DNA of 64,000 nt from ZC4RG30 sp963812195 (lineage in GTDB: Bacteria; Pseudomonadota; Gammaproteobacteria; Steroidobacterales; Steroidobacteraceae), in NCBI GenBank assembly GCA_963812195.1, contig CAWEUI010000011.1:124001-188000 (forward strand), read 5' to 3'. A program made the translations under genes and the position numbers. Below the pieces are notes generated by a model. It was not told the origin of the DNA, made no database searches, and saw only the letters and a program-made list of their open reading frames with translations. Every line of letters starts with the position of its first letter. Position 1 is the first letter of the stretch. Positions 9,238 through 18,122 of this stretch are shown in pieces.

Positions 9238-9717
9238 TTACTTCTTCGGCGGCACCTGACCGGCGTTCTGGATCATCTCGATCTGGTTGCCGGCCGGGTC
9301 CACGGCCATGGCGATCATGATGCCGCTCTTGCCGAATTCGAAGGGCTCGCGCGCGAAGGTGCCGCCGGCGGCCTTCACGGCTGCCACCGTCGCCTTCATG
9401 TCGGTGACGTTCAGCACGATGTGCGGAATCTCGTCCTTCACGTCGTCCGAGGCGCGCGTCATGATCACGATGTCGGCGCCGCCCAGCCGCGCGCGATTGG
9501 CCTTGGCCGCCGCCACCGTCGCGCCGAAGTTCAGCATGATCTCCGGTCCGGTCTGGTTGGGGATGCGCTGCACCTCCTGCATGCCGAAGGCGGCCTCGTA
9601 GAACTTCGCCACGGCGGCGGGGTCCTTGGCGCCGACGCGCGCGCCATTGAGCGACACACCGGCGAACGCGGGAAGGGTCAGGGCCGCCAGTGCGGCGATC
9701 TTCAGCACGGTCTTCAT
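9238..9717 (-). CDS. Exported VOC (glyoxalase/dioxygenase-fold) protein
   Basis: A 159-residue protein with a signal peptide (MKTVLKIAALAALTLPAFA) and a single vicinal-oxygen-chelate domain: LNGARVGAKDPAAVAKFYEAAFG, PHIVLNVTDMKATVAAVKAAGG and the closing DPAGNQIEMIQ, where the final Glu is the usual metal ligand. VOC proteins are mostly cytosolic, so an exported one is uncommon. GGGGGA lies upstream of the ATG. The enzyme class is not resolvable from sequence. Confidence 0.82.
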   Translation of the reverse strand: MKTVLKIAALAALTLPAFAGVSLNGARVGAKDPAAVAKFYEAAFGMQEVQRIPNQTGPEIMLNFGATVAAAKANRARLGGADIVIMTRASDDVKDEIPHIVLNVTDMKATVAAVKAAGGTFAREPFEFGKSGIMIAMAVDPAGNQIEMIQNAGQVPPKK

Positions 9718-9891
9718 GGTCTATCCCCCGGAATGTGAGTCTGGAGTCCGAATTGTGGCGTCAAGCTACTGGTTCCGGCGTTCCGGGACAAGCCGTACCG
9801 CGCCGATTGCCCCGGCGACGTGGATGGCCGTAGCCTGTGCGCTGCCGCCGGTCGGACCGGCGGTGGCAGGGACGCACGCGAGGGGGAATTC

Positions 9892-11851
9892 ATGCGCGAA
9901 CACCATCGCTTGCCGATGGCGCGGGCACTGGCAGGGATCGGCGCCGTGGTGTGCGCGCTGGGTTGGCCCGCCGGTGCCGTGGCTTCCGGCAGGGACCGGC
10001 AGGCGCAGATCGATCGCCTGGAAATCGGCGTTACCCGCGCCGAGGACATCAGCGCGCTGAAGAAACTGCAGCGGGCCTACGGCCATTACGCCGACCGCGG
10101 ACTGTGGGACCAGTTGGCCGACCTGTTCGCCGACGACGCGGCCGCCAACTATCCCAGCGGCGGTTTCGACGGCAAGGCCAGCATCCGCGCCATGTTCGTG
10201 CAGAACCTCGGACAGGGCAAACAGGGTCTGGCCAACGGGCGCATCTACAACCACACCATCCTGCAGCCGGTGGTGGATCTGGCGCCGGACGGCGCCACCG
10301 CCACGGCACGCTGGCGCGTGCTGGGCATGCTGGGGCGCTTCGGCAGTTCGGCGCTGTGGGCCGACTCGCTGTACCGCTTCGACTATGAAAAGGTGAATGG
10401 AGCCTGGAGGATCAAGACACTCACCGCCTACGCCGGATCGGGCGGCAGCTATGCCGAGGGCTGGGTGCAGCCGGCGCCGCGCCCGCCCGGCGCGCTGGAT
10501 CGCTCGCCGATCCGCTTCAATCTGGCGCACCCGGCCGATCGCGACTGGCGTGATCCATGCGAACAGGATGTTTCGGTTTGCGTGGTGCCGTTTCCCTATC
10601 CCAATCGCGGCGCAATCAAGCCACCGGAGAATCCCGCGGCGCTGATCACGCCGATGAAGTACCGCTCGCCGGCGGCGCGCGCCGCCGACCTGGTGGCGCG
10701 CACGCGGCGCCTGGCCGATGAGCAGGCGCTGCTGAACCTGCAGGACAAATACGGCTACTACGTCGACCGCGGCATGTGGCGCGAGGCCGCCGACCTGTTC
10801 GCGCCGAACGGCACGCGCGAGGAAGGCCAGCAGGGCGTGTACCTGGGACGCGCGCACATCCGCCGCGCGCTGGCGCTCTCCGCGCCCGCGGCATTGCGCC
10901 CGGACGCGCTCAACGAACACCTGCAGCTCGAGCCCATCATCGACGTGGCGGACGATGGCAAGACGGCCAGCGGCCGCGTCTTCGAGCTGGCATTCGTCGG
11001 CGGCGGCGGCAGGCCCGCGCGCATCGTGCAGAGCGTGGCCGAGAATCGCTACACGAAGCGCGGCGACGTGTGGATGATCCAGGCCATGCACGTCTACACG
11101 ATTCTCGCCACCGACTACGACCAGGGTTGGGCGAAGAGCGCCTTGCCGCCGCAATGGGCGAGCAAGGACTTTCCGCCTGATGCGCCGCCCACGGTGAAGT
11201 ACGAAACCTATCCGCAGGTGTTCACGCCGCCGCTGCACGCCGGCTTCGACAGCGCGAGCCGGCCGTCGCGCGCTAAATTGCGCGCCGCGGCGTCCATGCC
11301 GTCGCGGCGCGATCTCACCGCAGCGCGAAGATCGGCTGCAGCGGGTGATGGACTGGAACCAGATCGAGAACCTGCAGGATGCCTATGGCTACTACGTCGA
11401 GAAGGCCATGTGGAGCGACCTGGCGCAGCTGTTCACCGCCGACGGGGTGCTGGCGATCGACGATGCCGAGTTTGCCGGGCGCGATGCCATTCTCGCGCTG
11501 CTCAAGGCCATGGGACCGGAAGGCCCGGCCGAGGGCGCGCTGAACAGCCAGCTGCAATTGCAGCCGGTGATCGATGTCGCCGCGGATGGCAGGACCGCGA
11601 AGATCCGCGGGCGGCTGCTGCAACTTGCCCGGGACGGAAAAGGCCGGCCGATCTGGGGCGGCGCCATCTACGAGAACGAACTGGTCAAGGAGGACGGCAT
11701 CTGGAGGTTCCAGCGATTGCACCTGTACAGGAGTTACCAGTTCCTCTACAAGAGCGGGTGGACCGCGACGGACGGCACGGCACATCTGTGGCAGTCACGA
11801 TTCACGCAGCCGTTTCATTACGCAAGTCCGGACGCTGGCAAACGGCATTGA
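9892..11851 (+). CDS. Exported protein with three SnoaL-like domains, one frameshift
   Basis: The ATG at 9892 has AGGGGGAA upstream and opens a signal peptide (ALAGIGAVVCALGWPAGAVA). Three homologous SnoaL-like modules follow, each starting with an ENLQDAYGYYVEKAMW-type helix: LKKLQRAYGHYADRGLW near residue 60, LLNLQDKYGYYVDRGMW near 285, and IENLQDAYGYYVEKAMW after a frame change near base 11325. The linker before the third module (LTAARE/DRLQRVMDW) repeats the linker before the second (LVARTRRLADEQ), which shows that it is one gene rather than two. It ends at 11851, just before the serine hydrolase gene. The substrate is unknown; the triplication suggests three pockets in one chain. Confidence 0.75.
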
Positions 11852-11884
11852 AGGGTGGCAGGCCACGATGAGAAGGGGGGCGCG

Positions 11885-13156
11885 ATGAAGTTCAATTCGC
11901 AGTGGATCAGGCTGGTCGTCATGGCGGGCGCGCTCGCACTGGCCGGTTGCGCGCAGCAGGCCGCGGCACTGCCCGCGGCACCCGCGCAGACGCCGCCCGA
12001 CCCGTATGTCGGCAAGACCTTCGAGCTGACGCCCGCGGTCATCGCGATGCGCTGGCAGCTGCTCAATCCGGACGTGGAGAGCTTCGCCTTCCGCGAGACC
12101 GACCGGGTCTTCGAATCGCGCGCGGTGCCGCGCAGCGGGGCGGTGTGGGAGCTGGCCAGCCAGGACGGCTTCACCATGCCGCAGGACACCAGCGGCGGGC
12201 ACAGCTACGACTATTCCCAGTACGCCGAACGCACCTATACCAACGCGATGCTGGTCATCCGCCACGGCAAGATCGTGTTCGAGGATTATCGCAACCGTTC
12301 CAACGACATGACGCGGTTCCTGTCCATGTCGATGGCCAAGACGATCACCTCGATGCTCGTCGGCATAGCGCTCAACGAAGGCAAGCTCGCCTCGCTCGAC
12401 GATCCGGCGATGAAGTACGTGCCGGAGCTGAAGGGCACGGGCTACGACGGCGTGACGATCCGCCAGATCCTGCAGATGCGCTCGGGCATCGACTACCAGG
12501 AGCGCTACGACTTCGGCGCGCATCCGAGCTTCGCCGGCAAGCTCCACGAACAGGCGATCGTGCTGAACAAGATGCGCTTTGCGGCCGGCGCGCTCGAGGT
12601 CAAGCCCAGGGATCCGCCCGGGTCGAAGTTCAACTATTCCACGCTCAATACCATGGTGCTCGGCTGGGTGCTCGAGAATGCCACCGGCGAGAAACTGGAG
12701 ACTTACACGCGCGACAAATTGTGGGGTCCGCTGGGCGCGCAGGCGGACGCGTTCTGGATGGCCGATGGCCCGCCGGGCCAGGGTCGCGCCTTGAACGGCA
12801 TGGGCTTCAACGCGACGCTGCGCGATTACGGTCGGCTTGGCCTGCTGCTGCTCGGCAAGGGCAAGCGCGGCGAAACCCAGATCGTGCCGGCGGACTGGAT
12901 CAACCAGGCGACCACGATGCTGCCGACCGGTTTGACGCTGAACACCGGCGGGTTTCCGGGCTACGGCTTCCAGATCTGGCAGGTGGATGACGAGCCCGGC
13001 GCATTTGCCGCGGTCGGCCTTGCCGGGCAGTACATCTATGTCAGCCCGGCAACCGACACGGTGATCGTCAAGCTCAGCTATTACCCGCCGGCGGCGCCGC
13101 CGACGGTGGAGGCCGAGGCCGTGGCGTATTTCAAGGCGATTGCGCACGCGCCATAG
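11885..13156 (+). CDS. Serine hydrolase lipoprotein, beta-lactamase/esterase family
   Basis: A 423-residue protein. The ATG at 11885 is preferred over an upstream GTG because AAGGGGGG precedes it and a lipoprotein signal follows (lipobox LAGC, Cys about residue 20). The class C beta-lactamase/DD-peptidase fold is indicated by Ser149-Met-Ala-Lys152 (SxxK), a Tyr-centred second motif (FNYSTLNTM) and a C-terminal GGFPGYGFQIWQ segment that is usual in EstB-like esterases. It probably hydrolyses esters or amides in the periplasm rather than beta-lactams. It follows the triple-SnoaL gene by 33 bases and is probably co-transcribed with it. Confidence 0.85.
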   Translation: MKFNSQWIRLVVMAGALALAGCAQQAAALPAAPAQTPPDPYVGKTFELTPAVIAMRWQLLNPDVESFAFRETDRVFESRAVPRSGAVWELASQDGFTMPQDTSGGHSYDYSQYAERTYTNAMLVIRHGKIVFEDYRNRSNDMTRFLSMSMAKTITSMLVGIALNEGKLASLDDPAMKYVPELKGTGYDGVTIRQILQMRSGIDYQERYDFGAHPSFAGKLHEQAIVLNKMRFAAGALEVKPRDPPGSKFNYSTLNTMVLGWVLENATGEKLETYTRDKLWGPLGAQADAFWMADGPPGQGRALNGMGFNATLRDYGRLGLLLLGKGKRGETQIVPADWINQATTMLPTGLTLNTGGFPGYGFQIWQVDDEPGAFAAVGLAGQYIYVSPATDTVIVKLSYYPPAAPPTVEAEAVAYFKAIAHAP

Positions 13157-13161
13157 GCACG

Positions 13162-13195
13162 AGCGCGGCGCGATCTGCCCTCTCCGCGCCGCGCT
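13162..13195. terminator. Convergent terminator-like hairpin
   Basis: A perfect 11-bp inverted repeat, AGCGCGGCGCG and CGCGCCGCGCT, with a 12-base loop, five bases after the serine hydrolase stop and 14 before the convergent methyltransferase stop. There is no T-run. Confidence 0.55.
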
Positions 13196-13209
13196 GCCGC
13201 GGCCGGGTG

Positions 13210-14232
13210 CTACTTGTAGGCGACGACCGCGGCGCTGCCGCCGGTCAGCGGGATGACTTCGAACCGCTTGAACCCGACCTTGCGGCACCAGCCCTCGAAG
13301 TCGGCCGCCGAGTAATCGAAGCCGTCGCCGGTTTCGATCAGCATGTTCAGCGACATCATCAGTCCGAGCACGCCTTCGCGCCGCGCGTCGTCGATCAGCC
13401 GCTCGATGACGATGAACGCCCCGCCTTCGGGTAATGCGGCGTAGGCCTTCTCGATCAGCATCTGCTTGATCTTCAGGTTCCAGTCGTGCAGCACCATGCC
13501 CATGGTGATGACGTCGGCTTTGGGCAGCGGGCCGGTGAGGAAGTCGATGGCGGCGGTCTTGACGCGATCGGCCAGCCCCTCGCGCGCGATGCGGCGCTTC
13601 GCGATGGGTTCGACCACGGACAGATCCGCCGAGATGCAGCTCATGTGCGGATGGGCACGCGCCACCGTCATGGCCAGGATGCCGTCCGCGCCACCCGCAT
13701 CGCACAGCGTCTTGTAGCGCGAGAAATCGAACTTCTGCGCCAGCATCATGAAGTTGCCGGTCGAGGCGCCGCTCATGGCGGCCATGAACTGCTCGAGGCG
13801 GGCCGGATCGGCGTACAGCTCCGCGAACAGCGACTTGCCGGTGCGCTTGGCTTCGTTCTGCACCAGGCCGGTCTTCAGGCCTTCTCGCAGATCGCCCCAG
13901 AACGGGTAGAGACGGTCGTGCGCCATTTCCACGATGCCGCCGATCCAGGCCGGGCTGGTCCGGTCGAGGAACATCGCGGTCTCAGCCGTATTGCGGTAAA
14001 CGGCGTCCGCGCCGTCACCGTCGCGCTCCAGGAATTTCAGCGCCACCAGCGCATCGAAGAAGTCCGGACTGGCACGCGGCGCCAGTTCCAGCGCGGTGCG
14101 CAACTGTTCGGCGGTCATGCCGCCTTTGCCGAGCCTGGTGAACAGGTCCAGGCTGACCGCGGTCTGCAAGGTGCGCGACGGCATGAAGCCCGTTGCTGTC
14201 TGGAGGATGCGCTCGGGCGTCAGTGGGGGCAT
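13210..14232 (-). CDS. SAM-dependent O-methyltransferase
   Basis: About 340 residues. The N-terminal helical/winged dimerisation region (residues 1-90, with LDLFTRLGKGGMTAEQL and PDFFDALVALKFLERDG) precedes a Rossmann methyltransferase core. The SAM motif is CDAGGADGILAM, a variant of DxGGGxG. The VLHDWN segment near residue 240 carries the catalytic His of the plant-type/acetylserotonin O-methyltransferase family. A phenolic or small-molecule hydroxyl acceptor is likely. It lies 32 bases after a membrane-protein gene on the same strand. The ATG at 14232 has a poor ribosome site, and a GTG four codons upstream is an alternative. Confidence 0.85.
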   Translation of the reverse strand: MPPLTPERILQTATGFMPSRTLQTAVSLDLFTRLGKGGMTAEQLRTALELAPRASPDFFDALVALKFLERDGDGADAVYRNTAETAMFLDRTSPAWIGGIVEMAHDRLYPFWGDLREGLKTGLVQNEAKRTGKSLFAELYADPARLEQFMAAMSGASTGNFMMLAQKFDFSRYKTLCDAGGADGILAMTVARAHPHMSCISADLSVVEPIAKRRIAREGLADRVKTAAIDFLTGPLPKADVITMGMVLHDWNLKIKQMLIEKAYAALPEGGAFIVIERLIDDARREGVLGLMMSLNMLIETGDGFDYSAADFEGWCRKVGFKRFEVIPLTGGSAAVVAYK

Positions 14233-14264
14233 GGGGTGCGCCACTTGCTGTTGGTTGGTTGGGG

Positions 14265-15023
14265 TCAGCGATAGTGCATCATGCCCGAGAGCCCGTACAC
14301 GAAATTCGCGAACCATTGCGAATGTGTAACCGGATAGTGCAGCGCCTGCTGCACCAGGATCCAGCCAACGCCCAGCAGGGTGTAGCCGCTGATGCGGCGC
14401 GTGCTGCGCCACTCCTGGATCAGGATGGCCAGCGCCATCGCGTCCAGCGTCGTGTACATGGCCGCGATCGGAAAGTCCTTGAGTCCCAGCGGCACCATGT
14501 AGAAGCGATGGATGCCCGGCGGCAGGACGGGCAGCATGGCCAGCAGGATCATGCGGCGGTGGATTTCCGGGCGGCGCGTGTTGCGTATGGCCAGCGTGAA
14601 CATCAGGCCGAAGCCGGTCACGGCCATGATGCCCAGGTACACGCCGTTGTAGAGGTTCGTGGTCGGATGTTCGCGGCTGTGGGCCGCGCCGAGCAATTGC
14701 GTGATCAGGCCCATGAACATGATGGCCGTGGCCAGCGCGATGCCGAAGGTGCCGACGCTGCGGTGCAGGGCCACGTTGCGGGTGCCGACCAGAACCGGTT
14801 GCACGATCAGCAGGATCATCCAGCTGAAGAACACGATGCCGTGCAGGTGCACCACCGGCGGCGCGGTCGGAAAACTGCCCGTGGCCAGCGGGTACAGGTA
14901 GGTCATGCCGAAGCCACCGAACACGAACGTGGCCATCACCAGGATCATCCAGAAGTAGAACGATGGCCGGAAGGCGCGGGCATGTACCCCGGATTTGCCC
15001 ATCGCGCTGGAAGGTGTGGCCAT
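14265..15023 (-). CDS. Polytopic membrane protein of unknown function
   Basis: A 252-residue inner-membrane protein with about six or seven hydrophobic helices. Conserved-looking histidines occur in VVHLHGIVFFSWM and ALHRSVGTFG, a pattern also seen in DUF2306-like and cytochrome b561-like families, so haem binding is possible but unproven. The ATG at 15023 has GGGGGAGT upstream. It is the first gene of a probable two-gene unit with the O-methyltransferase. Confidence 0.7.
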   Translation of the reverse strand: MATPSSAMGKSGVHARAFRPSFYFWMILVMATFVFGGFGMTYLYPLATGSFPTAPPVVHLHGIVFFSWMILLIVQPVLVGTRNVALHRSVGTFGIALATAIMFMGLITQLLGAAHSREHPTTNLYNGVYLGIMAVTGFGLMFTLAIRNTRRPEIHRRMILLAMLPVLPPGIHRFYMVPLGLKDFPIAAMYTTLDAMALAILIQEWRSTRRISGYTLLGVGWILVQQALHYPVTHSQWFANFVYGLSGMMHYR

Positions 15024-15239
15024 GATCGCGACTCCCCCGTGTGTTGGTGGTCAATGCTGCCTGCGGATCACCACGGCAGCAAGCCGGGATTGGTGCCTCG
15101 TGACCATACGCGGGGGCAGGAATCCCCGGAGCATTGATTTTGCGTGGCGCTGTAATAGAAGGGGTCATAGAATCAAAGGCAAAACAAGACAGGCCAGGCT
15201 TGCCTTCATCCCGAGCCGCCTCGGTACCGGAGATCCCTC

Positions 15240-15726
15240 ATGGCACTGATAAAATGCCCGGAGTGCAACAACGACGTGTCGGACAAGGCCGCGTCCTGTC
15301 CGAAGTGCGGCGCACCCGTGACGACGCCAGGTCCGGCCATCGCGCCAGCACAGGCTTCGATCACGGCGCAAGGCGGCACGCTCTGTCCGTTCTGCAAGCG
15401 GCCGGTGGAGCCTGCGGCGATCAGTTGTTCCTGTGGCGCCGAATACGGGTACTACAACTCGTCCAGGGACAAGATGTACTCCGACGCGGAGTTCGCCAGT
15501 ACTGTCCAGAACCACGAAGCGGTTCATGGCGACGACGGGACTGTTGCTGGTAATCCTGGTGCTGGTCATCATGGCGCTGGGCAGGTCCCATTTCGGCGTG
15601 ACGGCAATCCTGGTGATTGCGGCAATCTTCGTCGCACCCTTCGCATTCATGTCGTTGTTTGCGGTCTTGAACGTGGGCTCGATGAGGTCCAGCGGCAAGA
15701 GATGGTGGAAGAGGCGGTTGGGATGA
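15240..15726 (+). CDS. Double zinc-ribbon membrane protein, frameshifted
   Basis: The N-terminal part (frame of 15240) has a zinc ribbon CPECNNDVSDKAASCPKCG, an Ala/Pro linker and a second cysteine set, LCPFCKRPVEPAAISCSCG. Around 15495-15515 the frame must change for the protein to continue into two hydrophobic helices (TTGLLLVILVLVIMALG and ILVIAAIFVAPFAFMSLF) that end in a basic tail at 15726. Without the change, the first frame loses its membrane part. It may be a sequencing error or two overlapping cistrons, since an ATG opens the second part (MATTGLL). Function is unknown; such zinc-ribbon/TM proteins are common orphans. Confidence 0.55.
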
Positions 15727-15766
15727 GTTTCCCGCTTCGCGATCCAGAACCGCAAAGGCCCGTGAC

Positions 15767-15850
15767 TTACCGGTAGATCTTCAGGTTGTAGTACGCGGCC
15801 TCGATATTGGGCATGCGCGTGCAGATCTACTGGATGGTGGCCACGCAGGC
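15767..15850 (-). pseudogene. Possible gene remnant
   Basis: The minus strand reads A-C-V-A-T-I-Q, an in-frame TAG, then I-C-T-R-M-P-N-I-E-A-A-Y-Y-N-L-K-I-Y-R and TAA. The residue mix looks protein-like and in phase on both sides of the TAG, as if the last 27 codons of a gene remain with one nonsense change. I cannot identify the family. It could be chance in a short gap. Confidence 0.25.
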
Positions 15851-16161
15851 TACCAGGCGCGATTGACCTCGAGCTGCAGCGCCACCATCTTGCCGACTTG
15901 CAGGCGCTCGGCCTTGCGCACCTGTGCCTTCACCGGCAACAGGTAGCTGTCATCCCGCTTCGACGGAAATATCGACGTGTTCCAGGTGGAGCCGCCGATG
16001 GTGGCCTGTACGCGTAGCGAGCCGAATCCGCGGCGAACCGGGCCGGCGTCGACCAGGCGGATTTCCTGCGCGAGCTTGCGCGGCAGCTTGATGAAATGCC
16101 AGGTGACCTTGCTGCCCGGGTAGCGCCAAAGCTTCGCACGCGTGCGGTAGCAGGACTTCAA
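15850..16161 (-). CDS. DUF1905 family protein
   Basis: About 103 residues. The core is the DUF1905 domain: AKLWRYPGSKVTWHFIKLP, GFGSLRVQATIGGSTWNTSIFP and the YLLPVKAQVRKAERLQVGK end. This is the usual full length of the family. The start is uncertain; a TTG at 16161, eight bases after the SnoaL stop, gives a sensible N-terminus, and no ATG is available in frame without overlapping that gene. Function is unknown; in other bacteria the domain often sits beside YdeI-type proteins, which I do not see here. Confidence 0.7.
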   Translation of the reverse strand: MKSCYRTRAKLWRYPGSKVTWHFIKLPRKLAQEIRLVDAGPVRRGFGSLRVQATIGGSTWNTSIFPSKRDDSYLLPVKAQVRKAERLQVGKMVALQLEVNRAW

Positions 16162-16168
16162 GCACTGC

Positions 16169-16759
16169 CTACCGCACGATGTACGACTTGAGCAGCGCCT
16201 TGGGCATGCCCCCGTAGCTGGTGATCTCACGGTGCTGCATCAGCCACTTGCCGTCCTGTTTGGCCAGGGTGGTGTGCTCGCGGCCGAATTCGTTGACCCG
16301 CGGTGCGCCGACCACCGAATCTGCCTCCAGGCTGCTCCAGACCAGGTCCACCGTAGCGGTGTCACCTTGCACTTCCACCCTGAAGTTGGAGATCGGCAAT
16401 TCCAGCTTGCCGCGCGGCGGTGCCTGCGGATCGCGCTTCGGCGCTTGCGCATCCGGGCCGCCGCTGCTCTGAACGTACATCGCGGTGATGGCGTCGCTGC
16501 CCTTGGCCACCATGCCGTTTACGTCCAGGACGCCATCCGGGGTGTAGTACTTCGCGAAGTTCTGGTCGTCGCCACCGAAGTTGGCGTAGTAGGCCGCGTA
16601 GAAATCCTCGATGGCGGCGCGATCGAGCAGTGCCTGCACTTGCGGCGAAACAGCGGCCACGTTGGTCACCTTGGTGCACCCGGTGATGCCAAGGGCAAGG
16701 AAAGTTGTCAGCATGCAGGTCAGCCCGCGCAGAGGCAGGGATGCGGTGGAGCGTGGCAT
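16169..16759 (-). CDS. SnoaL-like lipoprotein
   Basis: A 196-residue protein with a lipoprotein signal (lipobox ITGC, Cys about residue 25). One SnoaL/NTF2-like domain follows: DRAAIEDFYAAYYANFGGDDQNFAKYYTPDG, a Pro/Arg-rich loop, then TVDLVWSSLEADS and a closing strand KWLMQHREITSYGG. It has the same architecture as the SnoaL lipoprotein at 5.8 kb but is only distantly similar. GGGGAC lies upstream of the ATG. It is followed by the DUF1905 gene on the same strand. Confidence 0.8.
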   Translation of the reverse strand: MPRSTASLPLRGLTCMLTTFLALGITGCTKVTNVAAVSPQVQALLDRAAIEDFYAAYYANFGGDDQNFAKYYTPDGVLDVNGMVAKGSDAITAMYVQSSGGPDAQAPKRDPQAPPRGKLELPISNFRVEVQGDTATVDLVWSSLEADSVVGAPRVNEFGREHTTLAKQDGKWLMQHREITSYGGMPKALLKSYIVR

Positions 16760-16815
16760 TGTGTGTCCCCGGCTGTGATTTGAGTTGTGGCGACCAGTAT
16801 CGCGCCGTTGAATGC

Positions 16816-16829
16816 GCAGATCTATCTGC
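16816..16829. promoter_or_regulatory. Short palindrome upstream of SnoaL lipoprotein gene
   Basis: GCAGAT-CT-ATCTGC, a perfect 6-bp inverted repeat, 57 bases upstream of the SnoaL lipoprotein start (16759) in the 152-base gap before dinB. It is a possible operator, with no further support. Confidence 0.2.
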
Positions 16830-16911
16830 TTGTCGCTCACGCCTGCGTACTGCCGGGAATCTGGAGCGGTTCACGCACTACGTGGATGGGCGTGATCGGA
16901 GGCGCGCTGGT

Positions 16912-18095
16912 TCATGAGCGGGCTTCTTCTTGCCCGCGGGGCCCAGGGTTATGCCTGACCAGTTTGCCCACGCGCACGCCGAGCAGGCGGATGCGGCGCG
17001 ACAGGTCCACGCGCTTCAGGTTCAGGCCGGCCTGGCGGCGGATGGTCGGGCGTCGGCGGTGGGCTCATCGATGGTGGCATCGCGCGTCACGGTGCTTGAA
17101 GTCCTCGAAGCGCAGCTTGATGCCGATGGTGCGGCCGGCGTAGCCCTTGCGCGCCAGGTCCGCGGCCACGTTCTTCGCACAGCCGCGTGAAGATGGCGCC
17201 CAGCTCGGCGCGATCGCGCACCGCGTGCAGGTCGCGCTCGAAGGTGGTCTCGCGGCTGATGCTCACCGGCTCGCTCTCGGTGACCACCGGCGCGCTCGTC
17301 GCGGCCCCAGCTGGCCTCGTGCAGCCACGCGCCGTAGCTGCTGCCGAAGTGCTGCGATCAGCCAGCTCGCGGTCGCGCGCGGCGATGTCGCCGACGGTGT
17401 GGATGCCCAAGCGCTGCAGCTTCTCGTCGCTGCGCGGGCCGATGCCGTTCACCTTGCGGCAGGGCAGCGGCCAGATGCGCGCTGGCCAGGTCGTCCATGG
17501 TGAGACGCTGATGCCGTTGGGCTTGTCGAATTCGCTGGCGAGCTTGGCCAGCAGCTTGTTCGGCGCGACGCCGATCGAGCAGGTCAGGCCGGTGGCCTCG
17601 AGGATGCGCTGCTGGATGTGCCGCGCCAGCGCGCGGCCGCCGTCATCCTGCGCTGCCGGGCACGTCGGTGAGGTCGATGTACACCTCGTCGATGCCGCTG
17701 TCCTCGCATCACCGGCGCGATGTCGGTGACGTGCGCTTGAACAGCCGCGAGATAGCGGCGTACCTCGTCGAAATCCACCGGCAGCAGGATGGCATCCGGG
17801 CACAGGTGCGCCGGCCTTCATCAGGCCCATGGCCGAGCCCACGCCAAACTGGCGCGCGCCGCATAGGTGGCGGTGGTGGCAACGCCGCGGCCGGCGTAGC
17901 CGGCACAGGCGCGGAAAGGACTCGACCGGGATCTGCGCCGGCGGCATGCCGCGAACTGCCAGCAGATCGTCTTCCCGGCGCCGGCGCGCCGCCGATCACC
18001 ACCGGCAGGCCCTTGAGCTGCGGGTAGCGCAGCAGCTCCACCGACGCGAAGAAGGCGTCCATGTCGAGGTGGGCGATCAGGCGGGGAGTCGTCAT
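16912..18095 (-). pseudogene. dinB: DNA polymerase IV (DinB), many frameshifts
   Basis: The Y-family translesion polymerase is recognisable along its whole length but in changing frames. The N-terminus is LIAHLDMDAFFASVELLRYP with the first catalytic Asp; then come GVGSAMGLMKA, the IDEVYID catalytic motif (readable near 17690-17710), CSIGVAPNKLLAKLASEFDKPNG, KVNGIGPRSDEKLQRLGIHTVGDIA, a little-finger region with ESISRETTF-like sequence, and a C-terminus RRIRLLGVRVGKLV ending at 16912. Pieces fit one full-length dinB of about 390 codons with roughly eight or more single-base indels, about one per 130 bases. That is far denser than in neighbouring genes. It is either a true decayed gene or a very poor sequence stretch. 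Confidence 0.85.
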
Positions 18096-18122
18096 CCGGT
18101 TGCCGTGGTCGGGTAACGGGCC

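Noticed and set aside
9764..11871. Two separate SnoaL genes instead of one
   Set aside because: The linker before the third module mirrors the linker before the second, and no ribosome site lies at the break near 11325.
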